Shown: positions 15,844-24,320, counted from the first letter of the stretch. The stretch: DNA of 36,671 nucleotides from Methanobacteriota archaeon (GCA_029547145.1 JAKPPV010000056.1:1-36671), one strand, 5' to 3'. Notes: generated by a model from the letters alone, not told the origin. Program-made: numbers and translations.

Positions 15844-17357
15844 GCCCCTCGATCGGGTCGCTCCCCCCGAAATACCGGGTCACGGTCGACCCCGACCGGT
15901 GCATGCTCTGCGGCCGCTGCGTCGAGAACTGCGCCTACGGGGCCTTTCGGCGGGAGGGCGACCGGATCCTGACCAACTCGCGCGTCTGCACCGCCTGCCA
16001 CCGGTGCGTCGCCTTCTGCCCGCGGGACGCGATCGATGTCGTCGAGCGTCCGCTCGACTACCGGTCGCACCCCGTCTGGACGCGGGGGGTGCGGGAGGCG
16101 ATCTACAACCAGGCCCGGACCGGGAAGATCGTCCTCGCCGGCATGGGCAACGCGCTCGACTACCCGATGATCTTCGACCGCCTGGTCCTGGACGCCTGCC
16201 AGGTGACGAACCCCTCGATCGACCCGCTCCGCGAGCCGATGGAGCTCCGGACGTACCTGGGCAAGAAGCCCCAGCGCCTGGAGCTGGCGCGGCGGGGGGA
16301 CGGCGAGGTCGAGCTTTTGACCGAGCTCTCCCCGAACCTCTGCCTGGAGACCCCGATCATGATCGGGCACATGTCCTACGGCGCGATCTCGCTCAACGCG
16401 CAGCTCGCGCTCGCGAAGGGCGTCACGGCGGCGGGGACGTTCATGGGTACCGGCGAGGGGGGTCTTCCCGAGCCGCTCCGCCCGTACCAGGACCACATGA
16501 TCGTCCAGGTGGCCTCGGGCCGCTTCGGGGTCGACATCGACTACCTGGAGCGGGGTGCCGCGATCGAGATCAAGATCGGCCAGGGGGCGAAGCCCGGGAT
16601 CGGCGGGCACCTGCCCGGCGAGAAGGTGGACGAGGCGGTCTCGAAGACGCGGATGATCCCGGTCGGCTCGGACGCGATCAGCCCGGCGCCGCACCACGAC
16701 ATCTACTCGATCGAAGACCTGGCGCAGCTCGTCCGGAGCCTCAAGGAGGCGACCGAGTGGAAGAAACCGGTCTTCGTCAAGATCGCGGCGGTCCACAACG
16801 TGGCCGCGATCGCGGCCGGCATCGCACGGTCGTCGGCCGACGCGGTCGTGGTCGACGGTTTCCGGGGCGGGACCGGTGCGGCTCCCCGGGTCTTCCGGGA
16901 CCACGTCGGGATCCCGGTCGAGGCGGCGGTCGCGGCGGTCGACGCGAAGCTCCGCCGGCAGGGGATCCGGAATGAGGTCTCGGTGATCGCCTCCGGGGGG
17001 ATCCGGGAGTCGACCGACGTGGCGAAGATCATCGCCCTCGGCGCGGACGCGGTCTACATCGGCACCGCCGCCCTCGTCGCCCTCGGGTGCCGGGTCTGCG
17101 GCAACTGCTACCGCGGGCTCTGCCCGTGGGGGATCGCGACCCAGCGCCAGGACCTCGTCGACCGGATCGACCCGGAGGCGGGCGGCCTGCAGGTCTCGAA
17201 CCTGATCCACGGCTGGACCCTGGAGCTGATGGAGCTGATGGGCGCGGCCGGGATCAACTCGATCGAGTCGCTGCGGGGCAACCGCGACCGGCTCCGGGGC
17301 TACATGATCGACCAGGCGCTCATGGACGTGCTGGACGTCCGTTCGGTGGGGGCCTGA
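15840..17357 (+). CDS. Glutamate synthase, FMN/ferredoxin subunit (archaeal split type)
   Basis: 505 residues. The N-terminus has two [4Fe-4S] ferredoxin motifs (Cys 21, 24, 27, 31 and Cys 50, 53, 56, 60). From about residue 85 comes the FMN-binding (beta/alpha)8 glutamate synthase domain: PIMIGHMSYGAIS, GTGEGGLP, EIKIGQGAKPGIGGHLPG, SPAPHHDIYSIEDL, VVVDGFRGGTGAAP and ASGGIRESTDV. The cluster motif CRVCGNCYRGLCPWGI sits at about 417-432. It adds the released ammonia to 2-oxoglutarate and reduces the imine to glutamate. The added ferredoxin domains suggest electrons come from ferredoxin or from the FrhB-like protein downstream, not from NADPH. Confidence 0.93.
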   Translation: MSPSIGSLPPKYRVTVDPDRCMLCGRCVENCAYGAFRREGDRILTNSRVCTACHRCVAFCPRDAIDVVERPLDYRSHPVWTRGVREAIYNQARTGKIVLAGMGNALDYPMIFDRLVLDACQVTNPSIDPLREPMELRTYLGKKPQRLELARRGDGEVELLTELSPNLCLETPIMIGHMSYGAISLNAQLALAKGVTAAGTFMGTGEGGLPEPLRPYQDHMIVQVASGRFGVDIDYLERGAAIEIKIGQGAKPGIGGHLPGEKVDEAVSKTRMIPVGSDAISPAPHHDIYSIEDLAQLVRSLKEATEWKKPVFVKIAAVHNVAAIAAGIARSSADAVVVDGFRGGTGAAPRVFRDHVGIPVEAAVAAVDAKLRRQGIRNEVSVIASGGIRESTDVAKIIALGADAVYIGTAALVALGCRVCGNCYRGLCPWGIATQRQDLVDRIDPEAGGLQVSNLIHGWTLELMELMGAAGINSIESLRGNRDRLRGYMIDQALMDVLDVRSVGA

Positions 17358-17359
17358 CG

Positions 17360-18103
17360 ATGGACGAGGTCGTGATCGATGCGGCGGGGATGCACTACAC
17401 GCCGCTCAACCGTGAGATCCGGGCCGCGGTGGCGGCCGGTGCACGCCGGATACGGCTGGAGAACGTGCTCGGCCAGCGGTTCATCGCGAACGGGGTCCGG
17501 GGGGACGTCGAGATCCTGGTCCACGGGGTCCCCGGGGGGGACCTCGGGATGTTCATGTCGGGTCCCCGGATCGAGGTCTTCGGCAACGCCGAGCACGCGC
17601 CGGGCAACACGATGGACGGCGGTGAGATCGTGATCCACGGCTCCGCAGGCGACGCGGTCGGCCACTCGATGCGCGGCGGCCGGATCTTCGTCGAGGGGGC
17701 GATCGGCTACCGCGGCGGGATCCACATGAAGGAGTACGAAAAGAAGCGGCCCGTCCTGGTGATCGGGGAGTCCGCCCGCGCCTTCCTCGGGGAGTACATG
17801 GCCGGCGGCACGGTCCTGGTCCTGGCACGCCACGGCGGCCCGGCGGTCGCCGAACGGGGCCTCGGGTCCGGGATCCACGGTGGTGAGATCATCCTGCGGG
17901 GCGGCATCGACCCCGTCCACCTCGGGGTCGGGGCCAGCCAGGTCGCCCTTTCGGACGACGACTGGGCCCGGGTCCTCGCCCTGGTCCGGGAGTACGCCCG
18001 GCGCTTCGGCATCGACCCGGCACCGCTCGAGCGGCGGGAGGAGTACACGCGGGTCGTGCCGGCCTCCGCCCGGCCGTTCGCCGGCAAGTACGCATGGGAG
18101 TGA
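17360..18103 (+). CDS. Glutamate synthase, GXGXG beta-helix subunit (archaeal split type)
   Basis: 247 residues corresponding to the C-terminal GltB domain (GXGXG, alpha subunit domain 3). The repeating turns are visible: HGVPGGDLGMFMSGPRIEVFGNAEHAPGNTMDGGEIVIHGSAGDAVGHSMRGGRIFVEGAIGYRGG, here cited by position 17520-17730. The helix is structural and joins the glutaminase and synthase sites. Starts 2 bases after the preceding stop. The C-terminus (about 190-247) is a helical extension. Confidence 0.9.
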   Translation: MDEVVIDAAGMHYTPLNREIRAAVAAGARRIRLENVLGQRFIANGVRGDVEILVHGVPGGDLGMFMSGPRIEVFGNAEHAPGNTMDGGEIVIHGSAGDAVGHSMRGGRIFVEGAIGYRGGIHMKEYEKKRPVLVIGESARAFLGEYMAGGTVLVLARHGGPAVAERGLGSGIHGGEIILRGGIDPVHLGVGASQVALSDDDWARVLALVREYARRFGIDPAPLERREEYTRVVPASARPFAGKYAWE

Positions 18104-18105
18104 TG

Positions 18106-19113
18106 ATGACCCTGAAGTGTTATACCGACCTGAAGGCCGCCGTCTGGGACCGGGGCACCTGCTCGGGCTGCGGTGCCTGCGTCGCGGTCTGCCCGGCGGA
18201 CGCGATCCGGATCGAAGGGGGCGCGGACGCCCCGGTGAACATCGGGTACTGCAAGGCGGAGTCGGACCAGGTCCCGTGCGGGGCCTGCTTCGACGTCTGC
18301 CCCCGGGTCGACCCGGCCCGCCCGCCGGGCCGGGAGGCCTGCATCGCCCGCCTCTCGGCGAAGGCCGCCTTCGAGGTCCCGGGCCGCCAGTCCGGCGGAG
18401 CGGTCACCGCGATCGTGGAGCACGCGCTCTCCGCCGGGCTGGTGGACGCCGTCGTGACCGTGACCGAGGACCGCTGGACGCGCCGCCCCGCCTCGGTCCT
18501 GATCACGGAGTCCGAAGCCCTCCTCCGCTCGGCCGGTTCCCGGTACAACTGGTGGGTGCCGCTCCTCTCCGCCCTGAAGACCGCCGTCGTCGACCGGAAG
18601 TACCGGCGGATCGCGGTGATCGGGGTGCCCTGCGTCGTCCAGGCGATCGCCCGGATGCGGGCCTCCGAGAACGACCTGCTCCGTCCGTACGGGGACGCGG
18701 TCCGGCTCGTGATCGGGCTCTTCTGCACCGAGTCGTTCGACTACGAACGGCTCGTCGAGGGGAGGCTCAAGAGGGAGCACGGCATCGAGCCCTGGCAGAT
18801 CCGGCGGCTCGACGTGAAGGGGCGGCTCGAGGTGCAGCTCGAGGACGGAAACGCGCTCGAGCTCCCGCTCCGGGAGCTCGAGGACTGCATCCGGCCGGGC
18901 TGCGCCACGTGCACCGACCTCACCGCCGTGGATGCCGACCTCTCGGCCGGCGCGATCGGCGCGGCATCGGGCTGCACGACCCTGCTCGTCCGCACCCCGA
19001 CGGGCCAGGGCTTCGTCGACGCGGCCCTGCGGGCGGGGCGGCTCGAGCGATGCGGGGAGGTCGATCTGTCCGCGATCGAACGGCTGGCGGAACGGAAGGC
19101 CTCCCGGGCCTGA
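18106..19113 (+). CDS. FrhB/FpoF-family F420-binding iron-sulfur protein
   Basis: 335 residues. A ferredoxin motif (Cys 19, 22, 25, 29) and a further Cys set (VPCGACFDVCP) are followed by the F420 hydrogenase/dehydrogenase beta-subunit domain: GRQSGGAVTAIVEHAL, GSRYNWWVPLLSALK, IAVIGVPCVVQAIARMR and LVIGLFCTESFDYERL, ending with PGCATCTDLTAVDADLSAGAIG. FrhB-type proteins move electrons between F420H2 and iron-sulfur clusters. As the last gene of the glutamate synthase operon it could make the enzyme F420-dependent. Start: ATG at 18106, five bases after GGGAG; ATG at 18103 is an alternative overlapping the preceding TGA. Confidence 0.88.
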   Translation: MTLKCYTDLKAAVWDRGTCSGCGACVAVCPADAIRIEGGADAPVNIGYCKAESDQVPCGACFDVCPRVDPARPPGREACIARLSAKAAFEVPGRQSGGAVTAIVEHALSAGLVDAVVTVTEDRWTRRPASVLITESEALLRSAGSRYNWWVPLLSALKTAVVDRKYRRIAVIGVPCVVQAIARMRASENDLLRPYGDAVRLVIGLFCTESFDYERLVEGRLKREHGIEPWQIRRLDVKGRLEVQLEDGNALELPLRELEDCIRPGCATCTDLTAVDADLSAGAIGAASGCTTLLVRTPTGQGFVDAALRAGRLERCGEVDLSAIERLAERKASRA

Positions 19114-19158
19114 CCGGACCCCCCGTCGCTCCCCCCGCCCGGTCCGCCGCCGGTGGAA

Positions 19159-19198
19159 GTCTTATCCGCTCCGGTCTCCAACCCTGCCTGTGCAGGGT
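19159..19198 (+). promoter_or_regulatory. Promoter with perfect inverted repeat at the predicted start site
   Basis: A TATA-like box (GTCTTATCC, 19159-19167) predicts transcription from about 19190. ACCCTGC (19181-19187) and GCAGGGT (19192-19198) form a perfect 7-bp inverted repeat around CTGT, ending two bases before the ATG at 19201. Because it straddles the predicted start it is more likely a DNA operator than an RNA hairpin. Confidence 0.4.
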
Positions 19199-19200
19199 AC

Positions 19201-20052
19201 ATGATACCGGAAGCCGACGTTGACCTGGTGCTCCTGGACGGCACCCCGCACGGCCCGGTGGCGGGCGGCACGAGGAACCCGCCCCCTCCCCGGGTCGTCG
19301 TCTCGGACGGGTCCGTGCCGACCGCGTTCATCCGTCTCGGACCCGGGACGCCCGCGGACGAGCGCGGGGCCGCCATCGTCCACGCCCGCCGGCTCACCGC
19401 GGCACCCGACTCGCGGTCGGGTGCCGCCCTCGATGCGACCGTCCGGGCGATCCTCGAGATGGACTCGAAGGCCCGGCACGACATCGCGAACCAGCTGATG
19501 GTGCTGACGGGTTACCTGGAGCTCCTGGAGGAGCTCCTCCCGGAGGGGGAGACCCGCGAGCTCCTGGAGGGGTCACTCCGGGCCGCGGAGATGGTGAACC
19601 GCCACCTCGCCTTCACCCGGTCCTACCGCGGGTTCGGGACGGTCCCCCCTGCCTGGCAGGACCTCTCCACCCTCCTTCCCGCCGGGGTGGAGCTGCCGGA
19701 GGGTGCGGCCGGGGTGCGGGTGTGGGCCGACCCCCTTGCCCCGTCCGCCCTGGCGAGCCTGCTCGCAGCACGCGGTGGCCCGGGGGTGCGGTGCCGTGCC
19801 TCCCTCGAGCCGGGGCCGGACGGTGCCCTCCTCCTCGTCCTGGACGACGACGGCCCCGCCCTCACCGACCGGGACCTCCGCCTCTTCTTCGAGTACCGGC
19901 AGACGAACGACGGAGGGGGAGAGCCCCTCCTCGCCCGGTATGTCCTCGGCGCGACCGGGATCGGCCTCGAGGCCGCCGCATCGCCCACGGGCGGTCTCCG
20001 GCTCCGCCTGCAGGTCCCCGGGGGCTGCGTCCTCGGCGTGCCGGACCGGTAG
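19201..20052 (+). CDS. Degenerate histidine-kinase-like protein
   Basis: 283 residues. Residues about 95-145 resemble the dimerisation/phosphoacceptor helix pair of methanogen kinases (KARHDIANQLMVLTGYLELL), with the H-box His present. The ATPase half keeps a G1-like DDDGPALTDRDLRLFF and a G2-like GATGIGLEAAA ending in LRLQVPGG. The N-box region (DPLAPSALASLLAARGG) has lost the conserved Asn, so ATP hydrolysis is doubtful. The first 95 residues match nothing I know. ATG 19201 is preferred over the GTG at 19153, which lies upstream of the TATA-like box. Probably a signalling adaptor or phosphorelay partner. No receiver protein is adjacent. Confidence 0.65.
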   Translation: MIPEADVDLVLLDGTPHGPVAGGTRNPPPPRVVVSDGSVPTAFIRLGPGTPADERGAAIVHARRLTAAPDSRSGAALDATVRAILEMDSKARHDIANQLMVLTGYLELLEELLPEGETRELLEGSLRAAEMVNRHLAFTRSYRGFGTVPPAWQDLSTLLPAGVELPEGAAGVRVWADPLAPSALASLLAARGGPGVRCRASLEPGPDGALLLVLDDDGPALTDRDLRLFFEYRQTNDGGGEPLLARYVLGATGIGLEAAASPTGGLRLRLQVPGGCVLGVPDR

Positions 20053-20058
20053 GCGGTC

Positions 20059-20342
20059 ATCTCCTGGTCACCACTCGCGATCGCCGGCCTCTTCGAGGTG
20101 GTCCGGGCGGTCATGCTCCGGCCCACGGGGGGTTTCTCCCCCCCCCTCGGATCGGTCGTGACCCTCGGGGCGATGTTCCCTCCGCCTACGGCCTATCGCT
20201 CGCGGTCCGGACCGGGATCGGGGCGCTCGGGACGGCGCCGGTCGGCATTCCCCTCGGCGAGCCCCGCGCCCTCACCCGGATCGTCTGCCTCGTCCTGATC
20301 GTGGGCGGTACCCTGGGCCTGAAGGCGACCTCCGGCGGGTGA
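20059..20342 (+). pseudogene. sugE: Decayed SugE/Gdx-type SMR transporter gene
   Basis: The conceptual translation starts at ATC (an ATG in intact genes): ISWSPLAIAGLFEVVRAVML, matching the SugE start SWxxLxIAGLFEVVWAVGLK with the essential Glu kept. It runs to VVTLGAMF, after which roughly 15 codons of the second and third helices are missing. It then continues PPPTAY; a 5-base insertion (CGCTC) after TAT changes frame, and the new frame reads AVRTGIGALGTAPVGIPLGEP...LIVGGTLGLKATSGG and stop, the SMR fourth-helix end. Lost start codon, internal deletion, frameshift and two Trp-to-Arg changes make it non-functional. SMR SugE/Gdx proteins export guanidinium or quaternary ammonium compounds. 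Confidence 0.85.
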
Positions 20343-23300
20343 TCCGTCCCCGACCCGTGCCCGGAGCGCCGTCACCCGGACGGCCCCCTCCCCCCCTTCG
20401 TCCTGCCAGGTGAAGGTGCGCACCTCCCCGTGCGCCCTCGCGAACTCGACGAGGGCGAGCATGTGGGAGAGCCCCTCGAGCGCCCCGGGGTCCTCGAGGA
20501 CCCCCGGCGGTGCCTTCAGGAGCGGGCGGGAGAGGCAGACCACGCACTTGGACCGCCCCCGGGTCATGGCGACGTTGAGGCGGTTGCGCGAGTAGATGAA
20601 CGCCGCCTCCGCGAGCGCCGTCTCGACGTCGCTCACCCCGTAGGAGACCAGGACGACCTCGCTCTGCTGCCCCTGCATCCGGTCCACCGTGTCGACGAAC
20701 GGCACCCAGGCCCGGTCGTGCAGAGCGCCGAGACGGCGGCGAATCTCGTGGATCTGTGCGTGGTGCGGGCAGACGATCCCGACCCCCCTCCGCCAGAAGG
20801 CACGGTCGCCCGCCGCGTCCGGGGGGTAGTGCCGGCCCGTCCCGGGGTCGATCATCCGGTCCCGGAGCTGAAGGGCAAGGTGGGTGATCAGCCCGGCCTC
20901 CGGCCGGTTCTCGACCGTCGCCCGGACGTCCTCGAAGATCGCCACCGCGAGGGGATACTCCGGGGCGAGGAGGAAGGAGACGAGTTCGGGGCAGGGGCCG
21001 GGGGGGGCGGACCCGGAGGGCGGGTCGAGGCGGAGCGTCCGTCCCGCCACATCCGGGTTCGCGGCGGTGTACGCCGGGAAATAGATGGTCTCTGCCGGGA
21101 AGCGGCAGAGGGTCTCAGTCATTCGCCAGTTCTCGACGAGGGCCCGGGTGAAGCTCTGCTCTCCCTGTCCGTCACGGGCGTGGAGGTAACTGAAGACCGA
21201 CGCCTCGAGCCCGGGAAGACCGTCGGCGGGCGGCGGGTAGTCGCCCTTCGTGATCGGCGGGAGCTGGCGATGGTCTCCCACGAGGACGAGCCGGCCGTCC
21301 GGGGCGAGGAGGGTGAGGGCGAGGGCGAGCTCCGTCGCCCGGAGCTGCGAGGCCTCGTCGATCACGACCAGGTCGAAGCGTGGGCCGGCGCCACCCGTTC
21401 CGCCCCCCCGGCCCGCGAGCCGATCGAGCCGGTAGCCGGTCCCGCCGACCACGGCGATCGCCCGCCCGGCGAGGTACGCCCCGGTCACCTGGGACACGCG
21501 GAGCAACCGGACGGTGGGGGGGCGGGGGACCAGGCCCCGCCACTCCCCGAGCTTCGCGAGGAGCAGGTCGTCGGCCGGGGGCTGTTCGGCATGCTCCCGG
21601 GCGACCGCGTCGAGCACGTTCTCGATCGCCGCGTTCGTCAGGGCGGAGACGGCGATCCGCGTCGCCATCCCCGCCGCCGCCCTCGCGCGCCCGAGCGCGA
21701 GCAGGGCTTTCGCGACGAATGCGGTCTTGCCGGTGCCCGGCGGCCCCCAGACGAGGGTGAGACGCCGCCCGAGGACCTGCTCGAAGGCCCTCTGCTGGCT
21801 CTCCGTCATCCCGCACGCCCTCGCGAGGCGCCGCGCCGCCTCCGCCACCCCGGGGTCCTCCCCGGCCGGCTCGCAGAAACCGACCGGGTCCCGGAGGAGC
21901 CGGAGGAGGGGCGGGTCGTCCTCCGCGTCGATCGCCGACAGCCGTCCGATCACCTGGTCGGAGGTGTAGTCCTTCGCCACCGGGTGGAGGACGCCCCGGA
22001 ATCCGGGGGTGGGCGGCGGCGTCTCCGGTCCGGGGGGGGTGAGGCGGAGGTCGAGCGCGGTGATGGACCCGTCCCCGTCCTCGCCGTGCACCGCCCGGAC
22101 GCGGGCGTACCACGACCCCCGGGGAGGGCGCGCCCGCGGGCTCCGGAGCCGGAGGTCGTCGTGGCCCTGCTGGATCCGCTCGCCCTCCGGGCCGGCGGGG
22201 ACGAGGAGCGAGACCGAAGAGTCGTGGTCGAGCCGGTGCTCGCGCACCACCCGGAACCGGTCGACCGGGACCTCGACCTCCCACCGGTCCCCCCCGCGGT
22301 AGACGACCGGGACCGAGACGCCGTCGGCGACCCGTCCCGCGAATGCGCCGGCCCGGCGTTCGCGCAGCTCGATGGCGGCGAGGTAGGCCTCGTACCGGAC
22401 GATGAACGCGAGGCGGGAGAGCTCGGGGGCCCGGAGCGCGAACGCCTCCGGGAACCGGAACCGGGGGGGCCAGGCGAAGAGGCCCCGGTCCGCGAGCAGG
22501 CGGCGGCAGCCGGCGACCACCGCCGATGCGGCCCGGACGCGCCGTTCGACCTCCGCCGCGACCCCGTCGGCGAGCGCGGGGCGCCCCTCGTGCCAGGCCT
22601 CCAGGATCCGGTCGCTCTTCATCCGGTTGGAGAGGTCGAACCAGTAGGCCGGGTCGCGCCGGCAGACGAAGGTGCAGTCGAGGGCGACGCCGACCTCCGG
22701 GAGACCGTAGGAGACCGGGACCGGCAGGGCGATCATCCGCTGGAGGACGCCGGTCAGGACGATGACGGGGAAGAGGACCTCGGCGCCGGGGTGCCGGCTA
22801 GCCTCGACCAGGACCGGGTCCTGGTAGTGGAAGAGGAGGGCGAGGGCCATCCGGGCGTGGGCGGGGTCACCGACGGCCTCGTGGAGGAGGCGCCCGAGGA
22901 GCTCGCGTTCGTAGTGGTCGAAGACGTAGGTCTGGACCGTCAGCCGTTCGTGCCACGCGTGGGCCGCGTTGTGGTCGTGGACCGCACGGAAAAGGTCGTA
23001 GAGCCCGCGTAAAAAGGCGGTCACGACGTCCTGGCAGTCCTCCTCCCGCCGCGCCACGAACGACCGCGTCTCTGTGCGGGAACCGAAGACCCCCTCGCCA
23101 CCGTACCGGTCCCAGCCGGCCGCGTAGATCCTCCCGGAGACCGGGTCCTCCTGGAGGGTCAGGGCGAGCCGGACGTGCTCGCCCCGCGGGAAGGCGATCG
23201 AGACCGCGTCGTGCGAGACCGGCCGCTCCGAACAGAGGGCGGTGAGCGCGCGGCGGAACGCCGCCTCCTGGTGGCGGAGCGAGCCGGCGAGGTCGAAGAT

Positions 23301-24200
23301 GCGGGCGATGTCGGGCCGGTGGAGGAGCCGGTCCAGGTCGTCCAGGGTCTCGATCGGGGTGCCGCCGGGCCAGGGGGCCTCCCGCAGGTACCGGCGCGCG
23401 TGGACCGTGAGATACGGCAGGAGCGAGACCGAGCGGGTCGCCTCCGCCTCGGACCGGCAGTCGTGGTAGAAGGGGCACCACTCGCAGCGGTAGTGGAGGT
23501 GCCAGTCCAGGTCGGCGGGGTCGGCGCCGAGGATCGCGCCGAGGTCGTCGGCGAAGAAGTCGCGCAGGACGCGGAGCCCGGGCTCGAGCTCGAACCAGTC
23601 CGGCTCGTCCCGTCCATGGAGCCAGACCCCGCCCCACTCGAGGTCAGCCCGTCGCCCGATACGGCGGTCGCGGCAGACCCGGTCCAGGACCATCGCGTAG
23701 AGCCCGACCTGCACCCGGTGGCTCCCGCGGAGCATCTCGCTCGCCTTGACGTCGATCACCCGGATCCGGTCGTCCTCCCCGACGAGCAGGAGGTCCGGGA
23801 TGCAGTCCCGGAACCGGTAGAGCCCGGGGTCGATCCCCCAGTCGGCGAGGAGTCCGTGCGACGGGGCGAGCGTCGGCTGGAAGAGGTACTCCCCCAGTCC
23901 GGCGGTCCGGAGGAGGGTCACGCTCTCCATGGGCGAGAACCGCTGCCGGCCCGGGTGCGGGAGGCCCGGCGGGGCCTTCATCCGGACCCGGTCGGGGATC
24001 TTCGCGCGGACGACCTCCTCCTCCCAGCGCTCTCCCTGCTCGGTCAGGAACCGGGCGGCGATGCTCGGCCTCTGCTGGCCGGGCGGGAGGCGGCATACCT
24101 GCCGGGTCCCCAGCGGGAGGGACGAGAGGCCCAGGTAGCGCGGGCACTCGAAGAAGAAGTACCGGGCGACGAGGGTCGGGTTGAGGTTGTGTACGACCAT
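20193..24200 (-). CDS. RecB/Cas4-like FeS nuclease fused to SF1 Dna2/Upf1-like helicase
   Basis: 1335 residues. The N-terminus is a PD-(D/E)xK nuclease: Cys19 in FFFECPRYLGL, Asp136 in CIPDLLL, Asp150-x-Lys152 in VIDVKAS, the QxxxY-like HRVQVGLYAMVL, and a closing Cys trio 239, 242, 248 (CEWCPFYHDC). Cys19 plus the trio gives the [4Fe-4S] clamp of Dna2, AddB and Cas4 nucleases. A long middle region (about 260-790) is unassigned. The helicase follows: Walker A WGPPGTGKTA (about 817), VIDEASQL, VGDHRQLPPI, ENWRMTETL, TVDRMQGQQSEVV and NVAMTRGRSKCVV. A role in DNA end processing, repair or defence is likely. The final about 50 residues are encoded by antisense DNA of the sugE remnant, so they are unlikely to be ancestral. 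No clear Shine-Dalgarno. Confidence 0.88.
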   Translation of the reverse strand: MVVHNLNPTLVARYFFFECPRYLGLSSLPLGTRQVCRLPPGQQRPSIAARFLTEQGERWEEEVVRAKIPDRVRMKAPPGLPHPGRQRFSPMESVTLLRTAGLGEYLFQPTLAPSHGLLADWGIDPGLYRFRDCIPDLLLVGEDDRIRVIDVKASEMLRGSHRVQVGLYAMVLDRVCRDRRIGRRADLEWGGVWLHGRDEPDWFELEPGLRVLRDFFADDLGAILGADPADLDWHLHYRCEWCPFYHDCRSEAEATRSVSLLPYLTVHARRYLREAPWPGGTPIETLDDLDRLLHRPDIARIFDLAGSLRHQEAAFRRALTALCSERPVSHDAVSIAFPRGEHVRLALTLQEDPVSGRIYAAGWDRYGGEGVFGSRTETRSFVARREEDCQDVVTAFLRGLYDLFRAVHDHNAAHAWHERLTVQTYVFDHYERELLGRLLHEAVGDPAHARMALALLFHYQDPVLVEASRHPGAEVLFPVIVLTGVLQRMIALPVPVSYGLPEVGVALDCTFVCRRDPAYWFDLSNRMKSDRILEAWHEGRPALADGVAAEVERRVRAASAVVAGCRRLLADRGLFAWPPRFRFPEAFALRAPELSRLAFIVRYEAYLAAIELRERRAGAFAGRVADGVSVPVVYRGGDRWEVEVPVDRFRVVREHRLDHDSSVSLLVPAGPEGERIQQGHDDLRLRSPRARPPRGSWYARVRAVHGEDGDGSITALDLRLTPPGPETPPPTPGFRGVLHPVAKDYTSDQVIGRLSAIDAEDDPPLLRLLRDPVGFCEPAGEDPGVAEAARRLARACGMTESQQRAFEQVLGRRLTLVWGPPGTGKTAFVAKALLALGRARAAAGMATRIAVSALTNAAIENVLDAVAREHAEQPPADDLLLAKLGEWRGLVPRPPTVRLLRVSQVTGAYLAGRAIAVVGGTGYRLDRLAGRGGGTGGAGPRFDLVVIDEASQLRATELALALTLLAPDGRLVLVGDHRQLPPITKGDYPPPADGLPGLEASVFSYLHARDGQGEQSFTRALVENWRMTETLCRFPAETIYFPAYTAANPDVAGRTLRLDPPSGSAPPGPCPELVSFLLAPEYPLAVAIFEDVRATVENRPEAGLITHLALQLRDRMIDPGTGRHYPPDAAGDRAFWRRGVGIVCPHHAQIHEIRRRLGALHDRAWVPFVDTVDRMQGQQSEVVLVSYGVSDVETALAEAAFIYSRNRLNVAMTRGRSKCVVCLSRPLLKAPPGVLEDPGALEGLSHMLALVEFARAHGEVRTFTWQDEGGEGAVRVTALRARVGDGSPAGGRLQAQGTAHDQDEADDPGEGAGLAEGNADRRRPERPDPGPDRER

Positions 24201-24320
24201 GGGCGGGTGGATACGAGAGGTGGTGCGGGAATCCGGATGAGCCTATCCCCCCGGGGGGGGACTCGGTAACGTCGCTCGCGGACCTCCGGGGGGCCGGCCC
24301 GGTCCGGACCGGGACCATCC

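Noticed and set aside
14791-18103. N-methylglutamate synthase (mgsABC) instead of glutamate synthase
   Set aside because: The three-subunit layout is shared, but the position divergent to glnA and the absence of other methylamine genes favour glutamate synthase.
20430-23012. Very long rightward open frame opposite the helicase gene
   Set aside because: It has the Arg/Asp/Glu/Pro/Gly composition of an antisense shadow in high-GC DNA, no motif, and the opposite strand has a full helicase with all motifs.
20193-24200. Cas4 / CRISPR adaptation locus
   Set aside because: The nuclease domain resembles Cas4 but is fused to a helicase, and no array, cas1 or cas2 is in the window.
24247-24260. C6G8 palindrome
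   Set aside because: A homopolymer run in GC-rich DNA with no T-tract or clear gene-end position; likely composition only.
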